Shown here piece after piece: positions 1 to 12,500 of a stretch of 64,000 nucleotides of DNA (within the stretch, counting starts at the first letter, position 1; each line of letters begins with the position of its first letter). The stretch lies in the NCBI GenBank assembly GCA_034401795.1, contig CM067369.1, forward strand, positions 188,502,742-188,566,741, given 5' to 3'. Made by a program: the position numbers and the translations under genes. The DNA is from Chaetoderma sp. LZ-2023a. Taxonomy: Eukaryota; Mollusca; Caudofoveata; Chaetodermatida; Chaetodermatidae. Under the pieces are notes generated by a model that was given only the letters and a program-made list of their open reading frames with translations, had not been told where the DNA came from and did not search any database.

Positions 1-2727
1 TGTAATATTTGGATTCATGGTTCAAGGATCAGTTTGTTGTGTGTCCAGGTGCATTCCACACTTCATTATGTGCTCTCAGATGTTTGGGAAAGGCCATAGA
101 CGGAAGCGGGATTGACGAGGCTTGGGTCGAAGCAGGTTTGTACAGTTCTGTGACTGTTAATCAAATTATAAATGGGAATCATTACAACAGAGCTATGGAA
201 GCTCACGAAGTCACCCTGCAGGTATTGTTCGATCTTTGGATAGGAGTTTTTTGCTGAAAGGCCTGCTGTCCGCGTAGCTCTTGAAGAGAGTATTAAAATA
301 CTGTCTGATGCATGCACATCGAAACAGAGCATTCGTGAGTCACATAAGGGATTATTAATCACACTTGAGTCACTTAATATAGAGAAACAGCTTGCCGACT
401 TTGATGCTGAGCACAACACAGAGCCCATTTTCAAATGGGCACGAATGTACATGAAACAGGTCTTGACCTTACTGCAATTCCAGCATGCTACCCAGCTAGG
501 TGACTGGTTCCTTCACCTGTTGTTACTTGAAAAACTGTGTGTATTTCTTTGCTTATGGGAGGCATGATTATGCACAGAATATTCCAGAATATATTGCACG
601 AATGTGTCGGCTTCAAACTACTGATCCAGAAATCTGGCAGGACTTTATGGCACATGAATTCACTGTGAACACTTCCAACCAGATACCATTCACCCGCATC
701 GGTATTGATCATGCTCAAGAACATGTAAACAAAAATCTCAAAGGTCAGGGTGCTATTGGTGGCATCACTCAGTCTCCTGCTACTCTTCTGAAGTTTTGTA
801 TGTGCGCACCAGAATTAGCACGAATTGCCAATGAAACAGAGGCCATGGCTGACTTAAAGAAACAGAGTAAAATGGATCACCATGAACTCAATAAGTCAAC
901 AACACTCAGGCAAGAACAAGCTATTAAAAAGCTATTTGATGTCCTAGCACCTTGTGGAATATTCAAGAGTGGCAATACAGCAATGGTTAAGCTTGTCACT
1001 AATGAGATAGTTCCTAAAGCTGTTGAGGAAAGCATCCTGTCCTGTGAGCTCGTGGGAAAATCTGCAATGCAGAAATTTGTTGATGAAAGAATATGTGGAA
1101 ATACAACTCTTTGGGACAAGATGACAAAATGTAAGTCGTTTACATGGACTTCTACAACCAAGGAGGTTAAAGTACAGGCAAAGTCTGATGGTTTAACCCT
1201 CCAGGCAACGTCTGGTCTAATGTCTCGACTACTTGTTGTAGCGCGCTCATCTCATGAAATAGATACGGAAGAGGTGATTGGTAATTATGAATTTACAACT
1301 GTTAATCGGACATTAATGAGACCAGAGGTTCTGTGCACCCAACATTAAATAAAGGCTCATTGATCTGTCTTAGAGAATCTTCCAGTGTCACCGATGGAGG
1401 ATTGCCAAGACAATCTCATTTCAGATGGTGCATATGGTTCCACAGATGTACAGCTCTGTCTAATTGTAGACGGTATGGCCGTAGTACAAGAACTCATGGC
1501 TGTCAAGTCATTTGAAAATGGTAAAGCCCTTGGCAAAGCTTATGTTGAGCTCACTGATATCAAATCACGTAATTACAATTCTGTAATGGTAATTTTTTAC
1601 AATTACGCTGTCGTTGGCTCATTAAAGGAATCAACACGTGAACGACGCAGGGGTGGAAAGGCACAGCCAAAAGATTATAATGTAGAAGACAATACCAAAA
1701 TTCCTGAATTAAAAGTATTCCTTGGAAGTGTAGCTACAAAAGATTCGTTGACACTATCTTGCACAGAGATTAATAGACCATTCTAAAATGTGTATGATAA
1801 CAGCCACACGCAAAGAAGTGATGTTCAACTACACCAATAATGCCACTCCTGGTGTCAGTACACAAGAAGAAGCCGATACCTTAATGATCTTGCATGCAGT
1901 GGAAGCAAATAAAGCTGGATATACTGTTCACATTTACAGTCAGGATGCAGATGTTTTGATTCTTGCGCCGAGACGTACAGCTCTTCTTGGCAAGAAATCT
2001 GCCCTAGTGATGGGCACGGGTGATCAACGACGACTAATTCTACTTCAACCTTTTTATGATGCTCTTGGACCGGAGAGAGCAAATGCTCTCTGCAAATGGC
2101 ATGCTCTCACTGGTTGTGATACCACAGGCTACATAAGAGGAGTCTAAGAAAGCGTGCTTAGAAGCCTTCCTAAAAGCAGATACCAAGATTGTAACTTTAA
2201 TATCCGGCCTCGGCTGTGACACCCAGCCTTCTAATGATACATTAAATGGGTGCATTTCGTTTTTATGTAGTTTATTCTGTAAGAAGAATGTTCACATTAC
2301 TGAGCCGCATCACCTCAGATGGCACCTATTCAAACAACAAAGCATGAACAAAGGTGTCGACATGCTACCACCGACACGTGGAACATGGGTTGAGCATATC
2401 CAGCATGCTCACTGCCAAGCTTCGGTGTGGGAACAAGACCTTGTTGTCAGTCCACTATCACCAGATCCCTTACAGCATGGCTGGGTGAAGGAAGAGCACA
2501 GGCTTGTACCTCTGTTATCCAAGGTTGCACCAGCCCCTGCAGCGGTGGTTGATTTAGTGAGGTGTACGTGTGGTACCACTAACCCAAGCTCAACAAATAA
2601 GTGCGCTTCAGGTAGATGTTCATGTCGATTAAAAGGTCTAGCGTGTACAGAACTGTGCCGGTGTGAAGGAGAGGAAGACCATTGCCAGAACTTAAGTAGT
2701 TATGTTGACCCAGATGATGCAAATTGA
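1..2727 (+). pseudogene. decayed transposon-like gene: nuclease-like domain plus Cys-rich C-terminus
   Basis: A single ancestral protein can be followed through at least five frame changes (near 250, 545, 1,600, 1,765 and 2,140) and an in-frame stop at 1,346-1,348. The frame change near 250 joins the first segment to one beginning AERPAVRVALEES; a conserved block HDYAQNIPEYIARM follows. Between about 1,860 and 2,130 lies the series EEADTLMILHA, SQDADVLILA, ALTGCDTTG, which resembles the acidic motifs of PIN/XPG(FEN)-like nucleases. The C-terminus (about 2,560-2,690) has nine cysteines in a CxC...CxxxxCxC...CRC pattern like CXC/Cys8 domains. Large invertebrate gene families of this layout are usually annotated as uncharacterised; Academ-type DNA transposons are reported to combine such domains, so Academ-like is my tentative label. 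No terminal repeats were recognised and the 5' end probably lies outside the window. It is clearly non-functional as it stands. Confidence 0.75.
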
Positions 2728-2948
2728 TCTCAAAATTAGGACTTCAGTGTATTATATTTAAAACAAGCAAATTTGAATTGTTGTTTAGTCATCAGTTTTG
2801 GTCAAAGAAATAGTAGCAAATTTGCAGTTTGGGACGAGGTGGCAAACGGCCGTCGTAACCAAAAGATCAAAAGATTATTTTTAAAATGTTAAAAATGGTA
2901 AAAAAAGGTATCTATTTTGGATATATTACAAGTGAGTAATGTGTATTC

Positions 2949-3420
2949 CAGTGGCGTAGCGATGTCGTTTGGGGGCCCCTGGTCAGAACGTGTGTGGGCC
3001 CCAATTCTGGATGTCCTCCCCAGAGGGTTTTTTTAAATTTAGATGCTCTCAGAGGTATATATATACACATAGACTCTCATTTGGTTGATTGTGCAGAATT
3101 GAAAAATATTTGCCAAAATCTTTAGGGCTTAAGCCCCTACACAAGCCACATTTGTCTACGCCATTGCAGTATGGAGTGGTTCTGAGTGCTACTCACCATT
3201 AAAGTTGGGAAAGTAGATGATCTGAGAAGTCATCTACTGCAAGGCTGCATTCTGATAAAAAGGTTTTAGCAGAATGCAGGAGATTGAGGGGGTATTTCTG
3301 GTCGCATTATTATTAAAGAAAGAAGGTTCAAAACTTCTACATAAAATAATATTGCAGGCTGGTGGGGCCCCTAATGGTCAGGGGCCAATGTTCCTTGAAC
3401 CTGCTATTGCTACACCACTG
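2949..3420. mobile_element. non-autonomous hAT-like element (472 bp)
   Basis: The ends are imperfect inverted repeats, CAGTGGCGTAGCGAT on the left and the complement of CAGTGGTGTAGCAAT on the right (13 of 15 match). They are bordered by GTGTATTC (2,941-2,948) and GTGTATAC (3,421-3,428), a 7/8 match that fits the 8-bp target duplication of hAT elements. There is no transposase; a short open frame inside (3,274 onward) runs across the right end and looks incidental. Confidence 0.7.
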
Positions 3421-3859
3421 GTGTATACAATGTATATATGTTCTTTTTTTTCTCTAAACATATACCAATTAATGTAAAGTCTTGCTCATTTTAAGGCAAG
3501 GACCAGTTGGATAATTTTTGTGTAATTTAATAGGGATTTTTTCCATATCGGCGGCCATTTTGAAATCCAATATGGCCTTTCTACGGGACACTGTTGTTTG
3601 TTATCTTATTTTCTATCATTTTACATGAATCCCTAATGCAAACACATGCTATAGAGTATGGTATGTACGTTGATATCATGTATGCCAATAAACAGCTGGC
3701 GATATAAGTAGAAAACTAACTTGAATATGGCGGCCATTTTGAAATCCAAGATGGCGGCTTATCGATAGATAGGAAAAATTGGTATCAAGTGGTTTCACGT
3801 ATCTTGATATCATGAAAATACTTCTTGAAAGTTTCAGCTACTATACCCAAAAATGCATA
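3421..3859. other. non-coding stretch with two 'GCGGCCATTTTGAAATCCAA' motifs
   Basis: No gene seen. The motif GGCGGCCATTTTGAAATCCA occurs near 3,550 and 3,727, each followed within a few bases by ATGGC; the second reads AAGATGGCGGC, the YY1 consensus. The same words recur in the longer repeats at 14.7, 31-33 and 44-46 kb, so this is probably an old fragment of that repeat group. Confidence 0.4.
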
Positions 3860-4205
3860 TAAGGTACACAAGCTGACAGACTAGTCTCTATGTAAAAGTC
3901 TTTGATGAATTTACAATAAACACCGTGTTGAATATTTTGAAACTAAGCTGACTGGGAGCTGTTGTTGGCAAATACAGCAATGACTCCCAGTCACATTACT
4001 TTCAAAATCTTCAACAGCTTATCTGTGTAATGATCTTGAAATTTAGATTCTGGGAATTCAGGTTTCAAAGTTGCAAATTGATTCCAACACAAGTAAAAAT
4101 TGTGTGAAATTAGCTAGAAATAGGCGGGGCATAGCTAGAAATGGGCAGGGCAAAGCTAGAAATGGGTGGGGCATAGCTAGAAATGGATCTCTCATTTAAC
4201 TGACT
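3860..4205 (-). mobile_element. palindromic MITE family F1, reverse copy with 21-bp repeat growth
   Basis: It contains the F1 core hairpin (GAATATTTTGAAACTAA ... TTCAAAATCTTCAACAG, about 3,932-4,022). Toward the right it has four copies of a ~21-bp unit, GGGGCATAGCTAGAAATG (variants), at 4,115-4,195. The same unit is present about twice in ordinary F1 copies and about 26 times at 34.9-35.5 kb. Confidence 0.65.
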
Positions 4206-4210
4206 CACCA

Positions 4211-4445
4211 ATGGAGGAATCCAGTTTTAGCTATGCCCTGCACATCTGTAGCTAAGCTACACCCACGCTTTGCCCATGTTGGGATCGATTAATCCCTGCA
4301 CTCTCTCAATATCAATTTCCCAAAAACTATACAGGTAAGCTGTTGAATATTTTGAAACTAATTTGACTTAATGGTGTAGCTGCCTATGGTTAGTTTCAAA
4401 ATATTCAACAGAATGTTTCTTAAATAGTAGACAATTGGATTACTT
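4211..4445 (+). mobile_element. MITE family F1, forward copy, 3' truncated
   Basis: Starts with the F1 end AATGGAGGAATCCAGTTT, followed by TAGCTATGCCC, GGGATCGAT and the core hairpin GTTGAATATTTTGAAACTAA ... TTAGTTTCAAAATATTCAAC. The right-hand part with the ATGACGTCA-like words is missing. Confidence 0.7.
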
Positions 4446-4787
4446 TGAAACTTCAAAGGATGAGTGTACTAGGTCGTGCGTGCGTGCATGTGTGCGCATG
4501 AGGGAGCGAGTGCGAGAGAAAGTTTGAGGGCATTTGTGTGTGTGCGTGAGTGCGCATGAGTTTGCATGTGACTGTGTGCGCGTGTATGCATGCAGAGGTG
4601 GTACACTGAGTGAAAAAGCAACATTTCATGTTTCTATGAAGTGGACTGGAAGCCCTGTTTGTATACAATGAATATCACATTATCATATCATACGATATTA
4701 AATCATGTTTACATTTTAACAAGATAACAAATTACTGTCAGTAGTACTGTAACACTTTAATCCTCAAGGTGAGCTAAGAAAATCTAA
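4446..4787. other. GT/GC-rich low-complexity stretch, no gene
   Basis: 4,470-4,590 is rich in TGTGTGCG and GAGTGCG words; the His/Thr-rich open frame read from its complement is a product of this simple sequence. 4,600-4,787 shows nothing recognisable. Confidence 0.5.
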
Positions 4788-4975
4788 ATGTTTGCTTCGT
4801 CAATGTCCATTTACAGGCCAAGACTATTATCTGGTATGGTTTTACCAGTGGAATGACTGGCTTGGTTATCGAGCTAGTCATTCCAGTTGCAAATTGTCAA
4901 AAAGACTTGTCACTTGGCCTGCAAATGTACATTTCTCAAGACCATTACAGACTGTGGCTTGACCATTAAAGGATT
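4788..4975. repeat. foldback family F2 copy
   Basis: Imperfect palindrome centred near 4,868: TGGAATGACTGGCTTGG ... GAGCTAGTCATTCCAG, flanked by GTCCATTTACAGGCCAAG and CTTGGCCTGCAAATGTAC. It ends in the family's usual CCATTAAAGG border. Confidence 0.65.
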
Positions 4976-5001
4976 CAATCAAATGCTTGTAACACTAACT
5001 C

Positions 5002-5003
<2 letters not shown>

Positions 5004-5051
<48 letters not shown>
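5004..5051. repeat. (TA)n microsatellite
   Basis: About 24 uninterrupted TA dinucleotides, followed by GTATACATACATACGCAGACAG-type simple sequence. The YIYIYI-rich open frame here is an artefact of it. Confidence 0.95.
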
Positions 5052-5054
<3 letters not shown>

Positions 5055-5329
5055 ACATACATACGCAGACAGGCAGACAGAGGCGGGCAGACCATATATA
5101 ATTCATTATATATTAGTGTGACTAATTTATACCCACTCACCCTTTGATAAATTAAAATTAATTTGTTTCAGACATAACAGAGCATTTCATTCTACAAAGC
5201 ATTTCATTTTACAAAGATTTGATGACAGGGTAGGAATTACTACCTTAGGGTGAACACTCTCATCTATGCTTAACGCACTGATCAAACCAGATGTGCTGTA
5301 ATACCTAAGTTATGCCCAGACCATTGCAA

Positions 5330-5692
5330 TGGAGGAATCCAGTTTTAGCCATGCCCATCCACCTCTAGGTAAGCTCCAACCACGCATGGCCCATATTGGG
5401 ATCGATCAATCCCTGCACTCTCCCAATCTCAATTTTGAGAAAAATATACAGGTAAGCTGTTGAATATTTTAAAACTAATTTGACTGGGTGCCCAGTCAAA
5501 TTAGTTTCAAAATATTCGACCGCATGTTTATTAAATAGTAGACATATATTTCATACAAACTGACAGACTATTATTTGCTTAAGACAGACTAAATTGCGTC
5601 ATTCATGACGTAATTGAACATGACATCAGCCTACACATGACATAGCTGATTATGACGCCATATGATTGACTGACAAACTGGATTCATCAATT
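5330..5692 (+). mobile_element. MITE family F1, full-length copy
   Basis: Both ends are present: AATGGAGGAATCCAGTTT at the left and the inverted AAACTGGATTCATCAATT at the right. The core hairpin is at 5,457-5,521, followed by TTTATTAAATAGTAGACA, GTCATTCATGACGTAATT and GATTATGACGCCATATGAT. Confidence 0.8.
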
Positions 5693-6414
5693 ACTCGCTT
5701 AAGCCAAAGTTGCTGTAATAGCTCATATAGGCGAGACCATTGCAACGGCTCATTCAAGTCAAGGTTGCTGGGCTCAGTCATGCCCAGGCTCCTGTTATGG
5801 CTCAATGAAGCTAAGGCAGTTTTAATGATGGTAATAGAGTACACAGCAACTGTTCTACAGCTCAGCTATCAGTTTGAGTTATTCTGATCCATACAGCATA
5901 ACAACCTAATAAGTATTCGTTTTGAAAATAAATGATGAAACCTGTTGCTGTCCATGTATGATTCTATTATCTGACAATTGAGTTAAAATTTACACTTTTG
6001 CGAGCTTCAATGTAAGTGTTAACCCCTTAACCCCTAAATGTCCAGTGTCTGAATTACAAGACTATATAAGTAAGTTGTTGAATATTTTGAACCAAATTTG
6101 ACTGAGAGCTGTTGCTGCCATAGTCATTTCAAAATATTACACAGAATATTCCTGACTTTATAAAGAATTAGTTGTTTCTGCTGATAAAGTGTTTATGATC
6201 CTACTAGCGCATCCTATGGTTGAATACATGATTAGGATCTATGACATAACATAAACATTCCAGCTATCAGAAACAACAACAGAAATCACATCGTTTGATT
6301 TAGACATCACCTACCATTACGTTACATCATTGTCATGACAATAAATTACTTATTATGATACCTCCATGTGAACATATGACAGCTTTGCATAAATAACAAA
6401 TAACAATGACACCA
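5693..6414. other. intergenic sequence 3' of RMC1, with an F1 hairpin remnant
   Basis: The only repeat recognised is a decayed F1 hairpin at about 6,075-6,150 (GTTGAATATTTTGAACCAAATT ... TTTCAAAATATTACACAG). Small open frames here are not supported. Confidence 0.5.
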
Positions 6415-6420
6415 TTTATT
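6415..6420 (-). terminator. candidate polyadenylation signal of RMC1
   Basis: TTTATT on the plus strand reads AATAAA on the coding strand, 45 bp past the RMC1 stop codon. It is the first AATAAA downstream and would give a very short 3' UTR; further AATAAA-like words follow, so use of this one is inferred. Confidence 0.5.
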
Positions 6421-6464
6421 AAAAATTTCTCAATAACAATATAAAAATGCAACAGGTAGCAGCA

Positions 6465-6547
6465 TCAAGTGACGGCAGGAATGGAAAGTAGTGCATCAGT
6501 TCCAAACTGCGACTCAAAGTCTCTGACATAATTATCACAGTGCTCAC
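6465..6547 (-). CDS. RMC1: RMC1 exon 14 (last coding exon)
   Basis: Acceptor TTCAACAG then GTGAGCACTG. The exon encodes GEHCDNYVRDFESQFG and ends in TGA (complement of 6,465-6,467). It completes the Mic1 domain. The first codon is shared with exon 13 (CCA G / GT). Confidence 0.9.
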
Positions 6548-9500
6548 CTGTTGAATAAATGACACAATAATGGACCTTTCTATTATTAGCTATGCCCCGC
6601 CCATCTCAGTCTAATCTCCACCCACACCTCACTCGTGATGGGATCGATCGATCTCTGAATTCCCTGACTATCAATTTCCAGAAAACTACTATACAGGTAA
6701 GCCATTCAATATTTTGAAACTATTTTGACTGGGTGCTGTTGCTGCCATAGGCAGCATGCCCTGAAACTGAGGTTGAAGAAATAGGCAAGTACTAGTTACC
6801 TAGCCTATATTTAGGTTTCATAGCAATGGAGAAATCCAGTTTTAGCTTTGCCCCGCCCATCTTTAGCTAAGTGACACCCACACTTCGCCCGTGTTGAGAT
6901 CGATCGATCCCTGCACTCTGAATCACAATTTCCAGAGGAATATACAGGTAAGCTGTTGAATATTTTGAAACTAATTTGACTGGGTGATGATGCTGCCATA
7001 CAACCAGTCAAATTAGTTTCAAAATATTCAAAAGCATTTTTATTAAATAGTAGATATACAATTCATACAACTTGCATTTATGATGGATTAAATGGCATCA
7101 TCCATGATGTAATTGATTATGATGTCAGCCTACATGTGATGTAGTTAATTATGATGTTATATGATTGATCGATAAAGTAGATTCATCCATGCCATGTACA
7201 AAATGAACATTTATTCAAGCATGCGTACAAAGTGGCATGAGAATCAAAGATTTCTGCAGAATTCAATGTCTCGTCCATCCTCCTCTTGCTCAAGGTCTGC
7301 ATCTTTAGTACCAAGGTCACAATGACCTTAACCATTGACCATGCGACCGCAACATCATTGTGCTGCTTTCTACCAGTATATGCAATGTGTCTAAGCTTAG
7401 TTCCAATAGGGCTAAAGAAAATCTGAAATATAAGCCAAAGGAATTTACTAAATGCAAAAATTTATGTTGATGCCATTACATGTCGCTGGCACGGCAAAAG
7501 TTATACTGGCTGTGTTACACTTCTGATTCGCAGGTGAGACAAAAGCTCTTTACAGTAAATGTTGGGTAAAGAAAATAATTTGTTACCAGATATATATGGG
7601 GATAGCATAAGCTATCTGAGGATGAGAAAAATGAAAATGGAATCCACTCCATACCTGGTTGAAACTTGGGATCACCGCGTAAGCGTGTATTACGATGCTC
7701 GAAGAATTTGAACACAGTGTAGAAGACCATGTTATCATGTGTGTTGCTTGCTGCCTCCATGAATTTACGTGCAGAGACTGTATCCACAGCTCCTATTGTA
7801 CGCACAAACCTGTAATAATCAGCAAATACTGTTGCTTAGTTCTAGAGCTACATGTATCAGAAGTCAACATACCTTGGCATGGATTGCAACACAATAAATG
7901 GTACTCTTATAACATTGCCAATTAGTTTTGTGAGCTGAAATGCATACGTATCTAAGGCAGCAAATTGATATCCTCTTTCTATTAATTTTTCTTATTCAAC
8001 CATACATAGACCGTTTCTGTTATTCATTTTTAGTTTTCTTTTCAATACATACTCCGCTTGATGGAATCACCATACCGGAAAGCTGGTACAGTAGGTGTTA
8101 ATGTGGGCAATATATGGGGAAGTGAAGGCGGGGGAGTAATGGAGGAATCCAGTTTTAGCTATGCCCCGCTCACCTTTAGCTAAGCTCCACACACACTTCA
8201 CCCGTGTTGGGATTCTTCGACTATCAATTTCCAGAAAACTATATAGGCAAGCTGTTGAATATTTTGAAACTAATTTGACTAGGTGCTGCAACAACAAATA
8301 TTTATGTTTTTGTTTTGGAACCAGGTTAACTTATTTATGATCTGTACTGTATGGTCAAGACAAAGAATTATTCACATGATCGTATTGGAGAAATAGAAAT
8401 TATGATAATACAATACCACAAGCTTTGATTATAGATCATACCTGAGTGCAGGAAGAAGCTGTTGCTTGGAGAGCAGAACCTCGATAATCTCCTCATTGGC
8501 TGTAGATAATCTCTGAAAACACACATGCTTATTATGAATTATAAAACAATGGGCTATCAGGCTATATCCTTTTGCGAATACAAATCACCAAGCTGTAAGA
8601 ACTGACAGAAGGATGAGCACTGTCCACTCTGAAAACTGTGATATTGTAAGCCATTTTCTTAATGAACATAAGGTAATTATACAAGTAACACGATAGCTAT
8701 CGTTCATCATTTTCACTCAGGGAACACTGTTGCAGTCTAAGACAGCACAAGCAGCGGGATCTCTGTTAGCGATAAAATGAGTCTGACATTTACATTTCGA
8801 TGATCAAGCCATGAGCTCCGCAACGGTTTTGAGAAATTTCCATTTGCAAGCCAGGAGAAAACAATTTCTGCAGATTTATGACGGGAATGCATGGCTCAAT
8901 GGAGCATTCCAGTTTATATATCAATCATATGACGTTATAATCAACTACGTACCACGTAGGATGATGTCATAATCAGTTACGTCATGAATGATGAAGATAA
9001 GCTTGCCACAAATGTTTAATTCATGACGGACTAAGCATTGTTGTACGAATTGTATGTTGTAGGTCTTTACTATTTAATAACCATGCTGTTGAATATTTTG
9101 AAACCAATTTGTCTGGTTGATAGGCAGCAACAGCACCCTGTCAAATGCGTTTAATATTCAACAGCTTATCTGCATAGTTTTCTGGAAATTAATAGTCAGG
9201 GAGTTCAGGCATCAATTGATCCAAAGATGGGCGAAGTAGGCTTGCGCAATTTTTGATTTGAAACATCGCGATTGATTTTATGAAAAAAATCGCGATTTTC
9301 GATTAAATCGTGGGTCCAAATTGCTTAAAGTATAAACCGGGTTAACGTGACTCGTTTCTAGAAAGTTTAAATAAATCATACAAAAATAGCACGAAATTAG
9401 AACACATGATGTTCATGCGACAAATTCTTACCATCCTACGTCTATGCTTAATGTATATCTTATATCCATCAGCGCGGGCGTGAAATTATTAATTTGGACC

Positions 9501-12500
9501 GCCTAAATATTGCGTATAGTTTAATAAACATTATTTAATTCATCAAAATTTGAGATAAAATGTCGTCGAGAAAAAAATATAAATTACGTGATGCTTCCGC
9601 TTATAGCCTCCCTTTGTAGGACGAGTTTAGGTAATTACCGGAGTAACGCGAAGACGCTAATATTAGTAGCGCGGGAGATACTGCGCAATTCACATACATA
9701 GGATGGTAGCTTTGAGTAGGTACTAGTGTAATGGTGTAAACTTGTCCTATAGTGCGGTTTATAGTTGCTTTCAGAATGTACGATTTACATTTAAGAGTAA
9801 TCAATAGAACGCACAGTTCAAAATCAAACAATCTGGAATGCTGTTGCTTTATTTTCTTTAATTTGACATGACAACCGAATCAAAAAGGAAAAATTATTAG
9901 ACTGTCTGAAATTGCTAACTCTAGAATTAAACAGAATTATGTTCACTGATTGCCTAACACTCTGAAACTGTATATACTTGACATTTCACAACAGACTCAG
10001 GGTCTGCAGCGAAAGAAAGAAAATTATATGGCGATTCGCCGGAGTAACTAGCTGGTTTTCTCAATGACAAAGGTGTTACCTCACTATTGTTAGCTTGTTT
10101 ATTGTAGCGCTTTGTGCTGTGATTCGTAATTATTCGACACATGCATGGCACGGCGGGATATACACACAATGAACACAGGCATGAATCGATTATAAGTGTA
10201 CTCATGTACTGATATAACGCAACGGAAAAGTACACACTTCAGATTTTGTAAAAACATGAAATTTTCGACGATTTTCCGATCTTTCCTCAACTACATCGTA
10301 AAAATCGCGATTTTAAAAATAAATCGAACTTCACGATTAAATCGAAAAATCACGCAAGCCTAGGGCAAAGTGTGGGTGGAGATTAGCTAAAGATTGGCGG
10401 GGCATAGCTAAAACCTGCTAACACAAGATTCCTCCATTTAACTCTGCATTATTCAGCCAACCATTAAAATAGTCCTCTCTTCATCTGCGAATTGACATTC
10501 AATAAGCAGATATTATTTTACAGACAAAATTCAACAATAAATGGTTAATAGTACACAGTATCTGATCAGCACCCTCACACTCCTAGTATGTGTCTTGCTA
10601 AACAGCTTGCTTATAGCATTCAGTTCACATTTATGATCATAAAAACATAACATTGAATAGCAGAATTCAATAATTTTACGTCAACAATTAGAGGTAAAAC
10701 GTCGACCTCAACCCTCATTCAAGTACATTGCTTACAAGATGCAAGAAATTACTCTTATATATATATATCGTCCTTACCTTTAACATATCGAGAGCAAGTT
10801 GATGAGCTGGAGGATAGACGCTCTCCAGAGATAACATCAGACAAGCCTAATTAAACACATAATCACAGACAATGGACCTTTCAATTTTTAGCTATGCCCC
10901 GCCCATCCCTAGCTAAGCACCACCCACAACTCACTCATGTTGGGATCGATCGATCTCTGAACTCCCTGACTATCACTATACAGTTAAGCTGTTGAATATT
11001 TTGAAACTAATATGACTGGGCGCTGTTGCTGCCAAATTAGTTTCAAAATATTCAACAGCATGTTTATTAAATCGTAGAGACATACAATTCCTACAACATG
11101 TCAGACTACTAAGAGTTAAAGACAGGCCATATAGAATCATTTATGACGTAATGATTATGACATCATCCTACACGCCGCTTAGCTGATTATGACATCATAT
11201 GACGTCAGATTGATAGATGGATACTCTGGAAATGTGAATTACACATAATGTATACATTAAAAACGTTATCCATAACAAAACAACTTGACCTCTCGTTTTT
11301 GTCACATTGTAAAAATATTTTTGGTTTTTCAGATTTTCCAGATTTTTAGAATCATGATAAAAATCCTAGTGTACGATCACACACTTTCTTGTGTTAAGAT
11401 TTAACACAAATCAGATCAGTAGTTTCCGATTTATCCATAGATCCAGAATTTGATCCCATCCGGACCCAATATGCTTATCTGGATTACATACAGCCAATGT
11501 CTGGAAATCCGCTTTCATAGTAAAATCCTCTGCAGTTAAATTTTGAGCCAAATCAAATCAGTCACTTTTGAAATACAGCTCTGAATACACAGAAATCAAC
11601 CGGAATGCAATACCTTATTCCGCTTAAAACCTGATGGTAATTAATACATGATACATCCAGTCTCTGCATGAACAATGGATCTATTATCGGCATGCTATAT
11701 GTGAACATTCTCAAGCCATTGTTGGTGTAAAGAGAAGGTACCAGAGACACTGGTAATGCTTATTTTATGCCATCTAGCGAAAAGAAAATGGTCACTTTTC
11801 GGTAATCCATACCAACTAATGGGGACTTATTAAACATATACAGTAAAGTTCCGAAATAACGTGACGTTTCCAAACCAGAATATAAAGTACTGTTGAATAT
11901 TTTGAACATAATAGACCTTTCCAGAGTAATGACATTATATGATGTCATAATCAGCTAAGCGGCGCATAGGATGACATCATAATCGTTACGTCATAAATAA
12001 ATGATTCTATTAGGCCCGTCTATAACTCTTAATAGTCCGACACGTTGCAAGAATTGTATGTCTCTACTATTTAATAATAATGCTGCTGTATATTGTGAAA
12101 CTAATTTGACTGGGTGCTGTTGCTGCCAAAGGCAACAACAGCACCCAGTAAAATTAGTTTCAAAAAGCTTAACTGTATAGTTTTCTGGAAATTGCTAGTC
12201 AGGGAGTTCAGAGATCGATCGATCCCAACATGATCGAGGTGTAGGTGGAAATTAACTAGAGATGTGTGGGGCATAGCTAAAAATGGAACGGTCCATTAGA
12301 TTACAAGACATTGCTACCTTAGGCAGCAATGTCTTCCAATCTAATTATGTTTAACATATTCAACAGAATATTTCTTACATTGTGTTAAAAATTGTACTAA
12401 CTAACAAGTTTCCAGGCTTTTTTTTGTTTTGGGAACATGTTAAGTTATATTTGACCTGTACTGTATTGGTCATTAGTGGTGCACAATGGCCCTTTCCAGT

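Noticed and set aside
4453-4668. His/Thr/Ala-rich open frame, possible metal-binding peptide
   Set aside because: Translation of GT/GC-rich simple sequence; no start context, no neighbours, no homology.
4887-5147. YIYIYI membrane-like peptide
   Set aside because: Produced by the (TA)n microsatellite.
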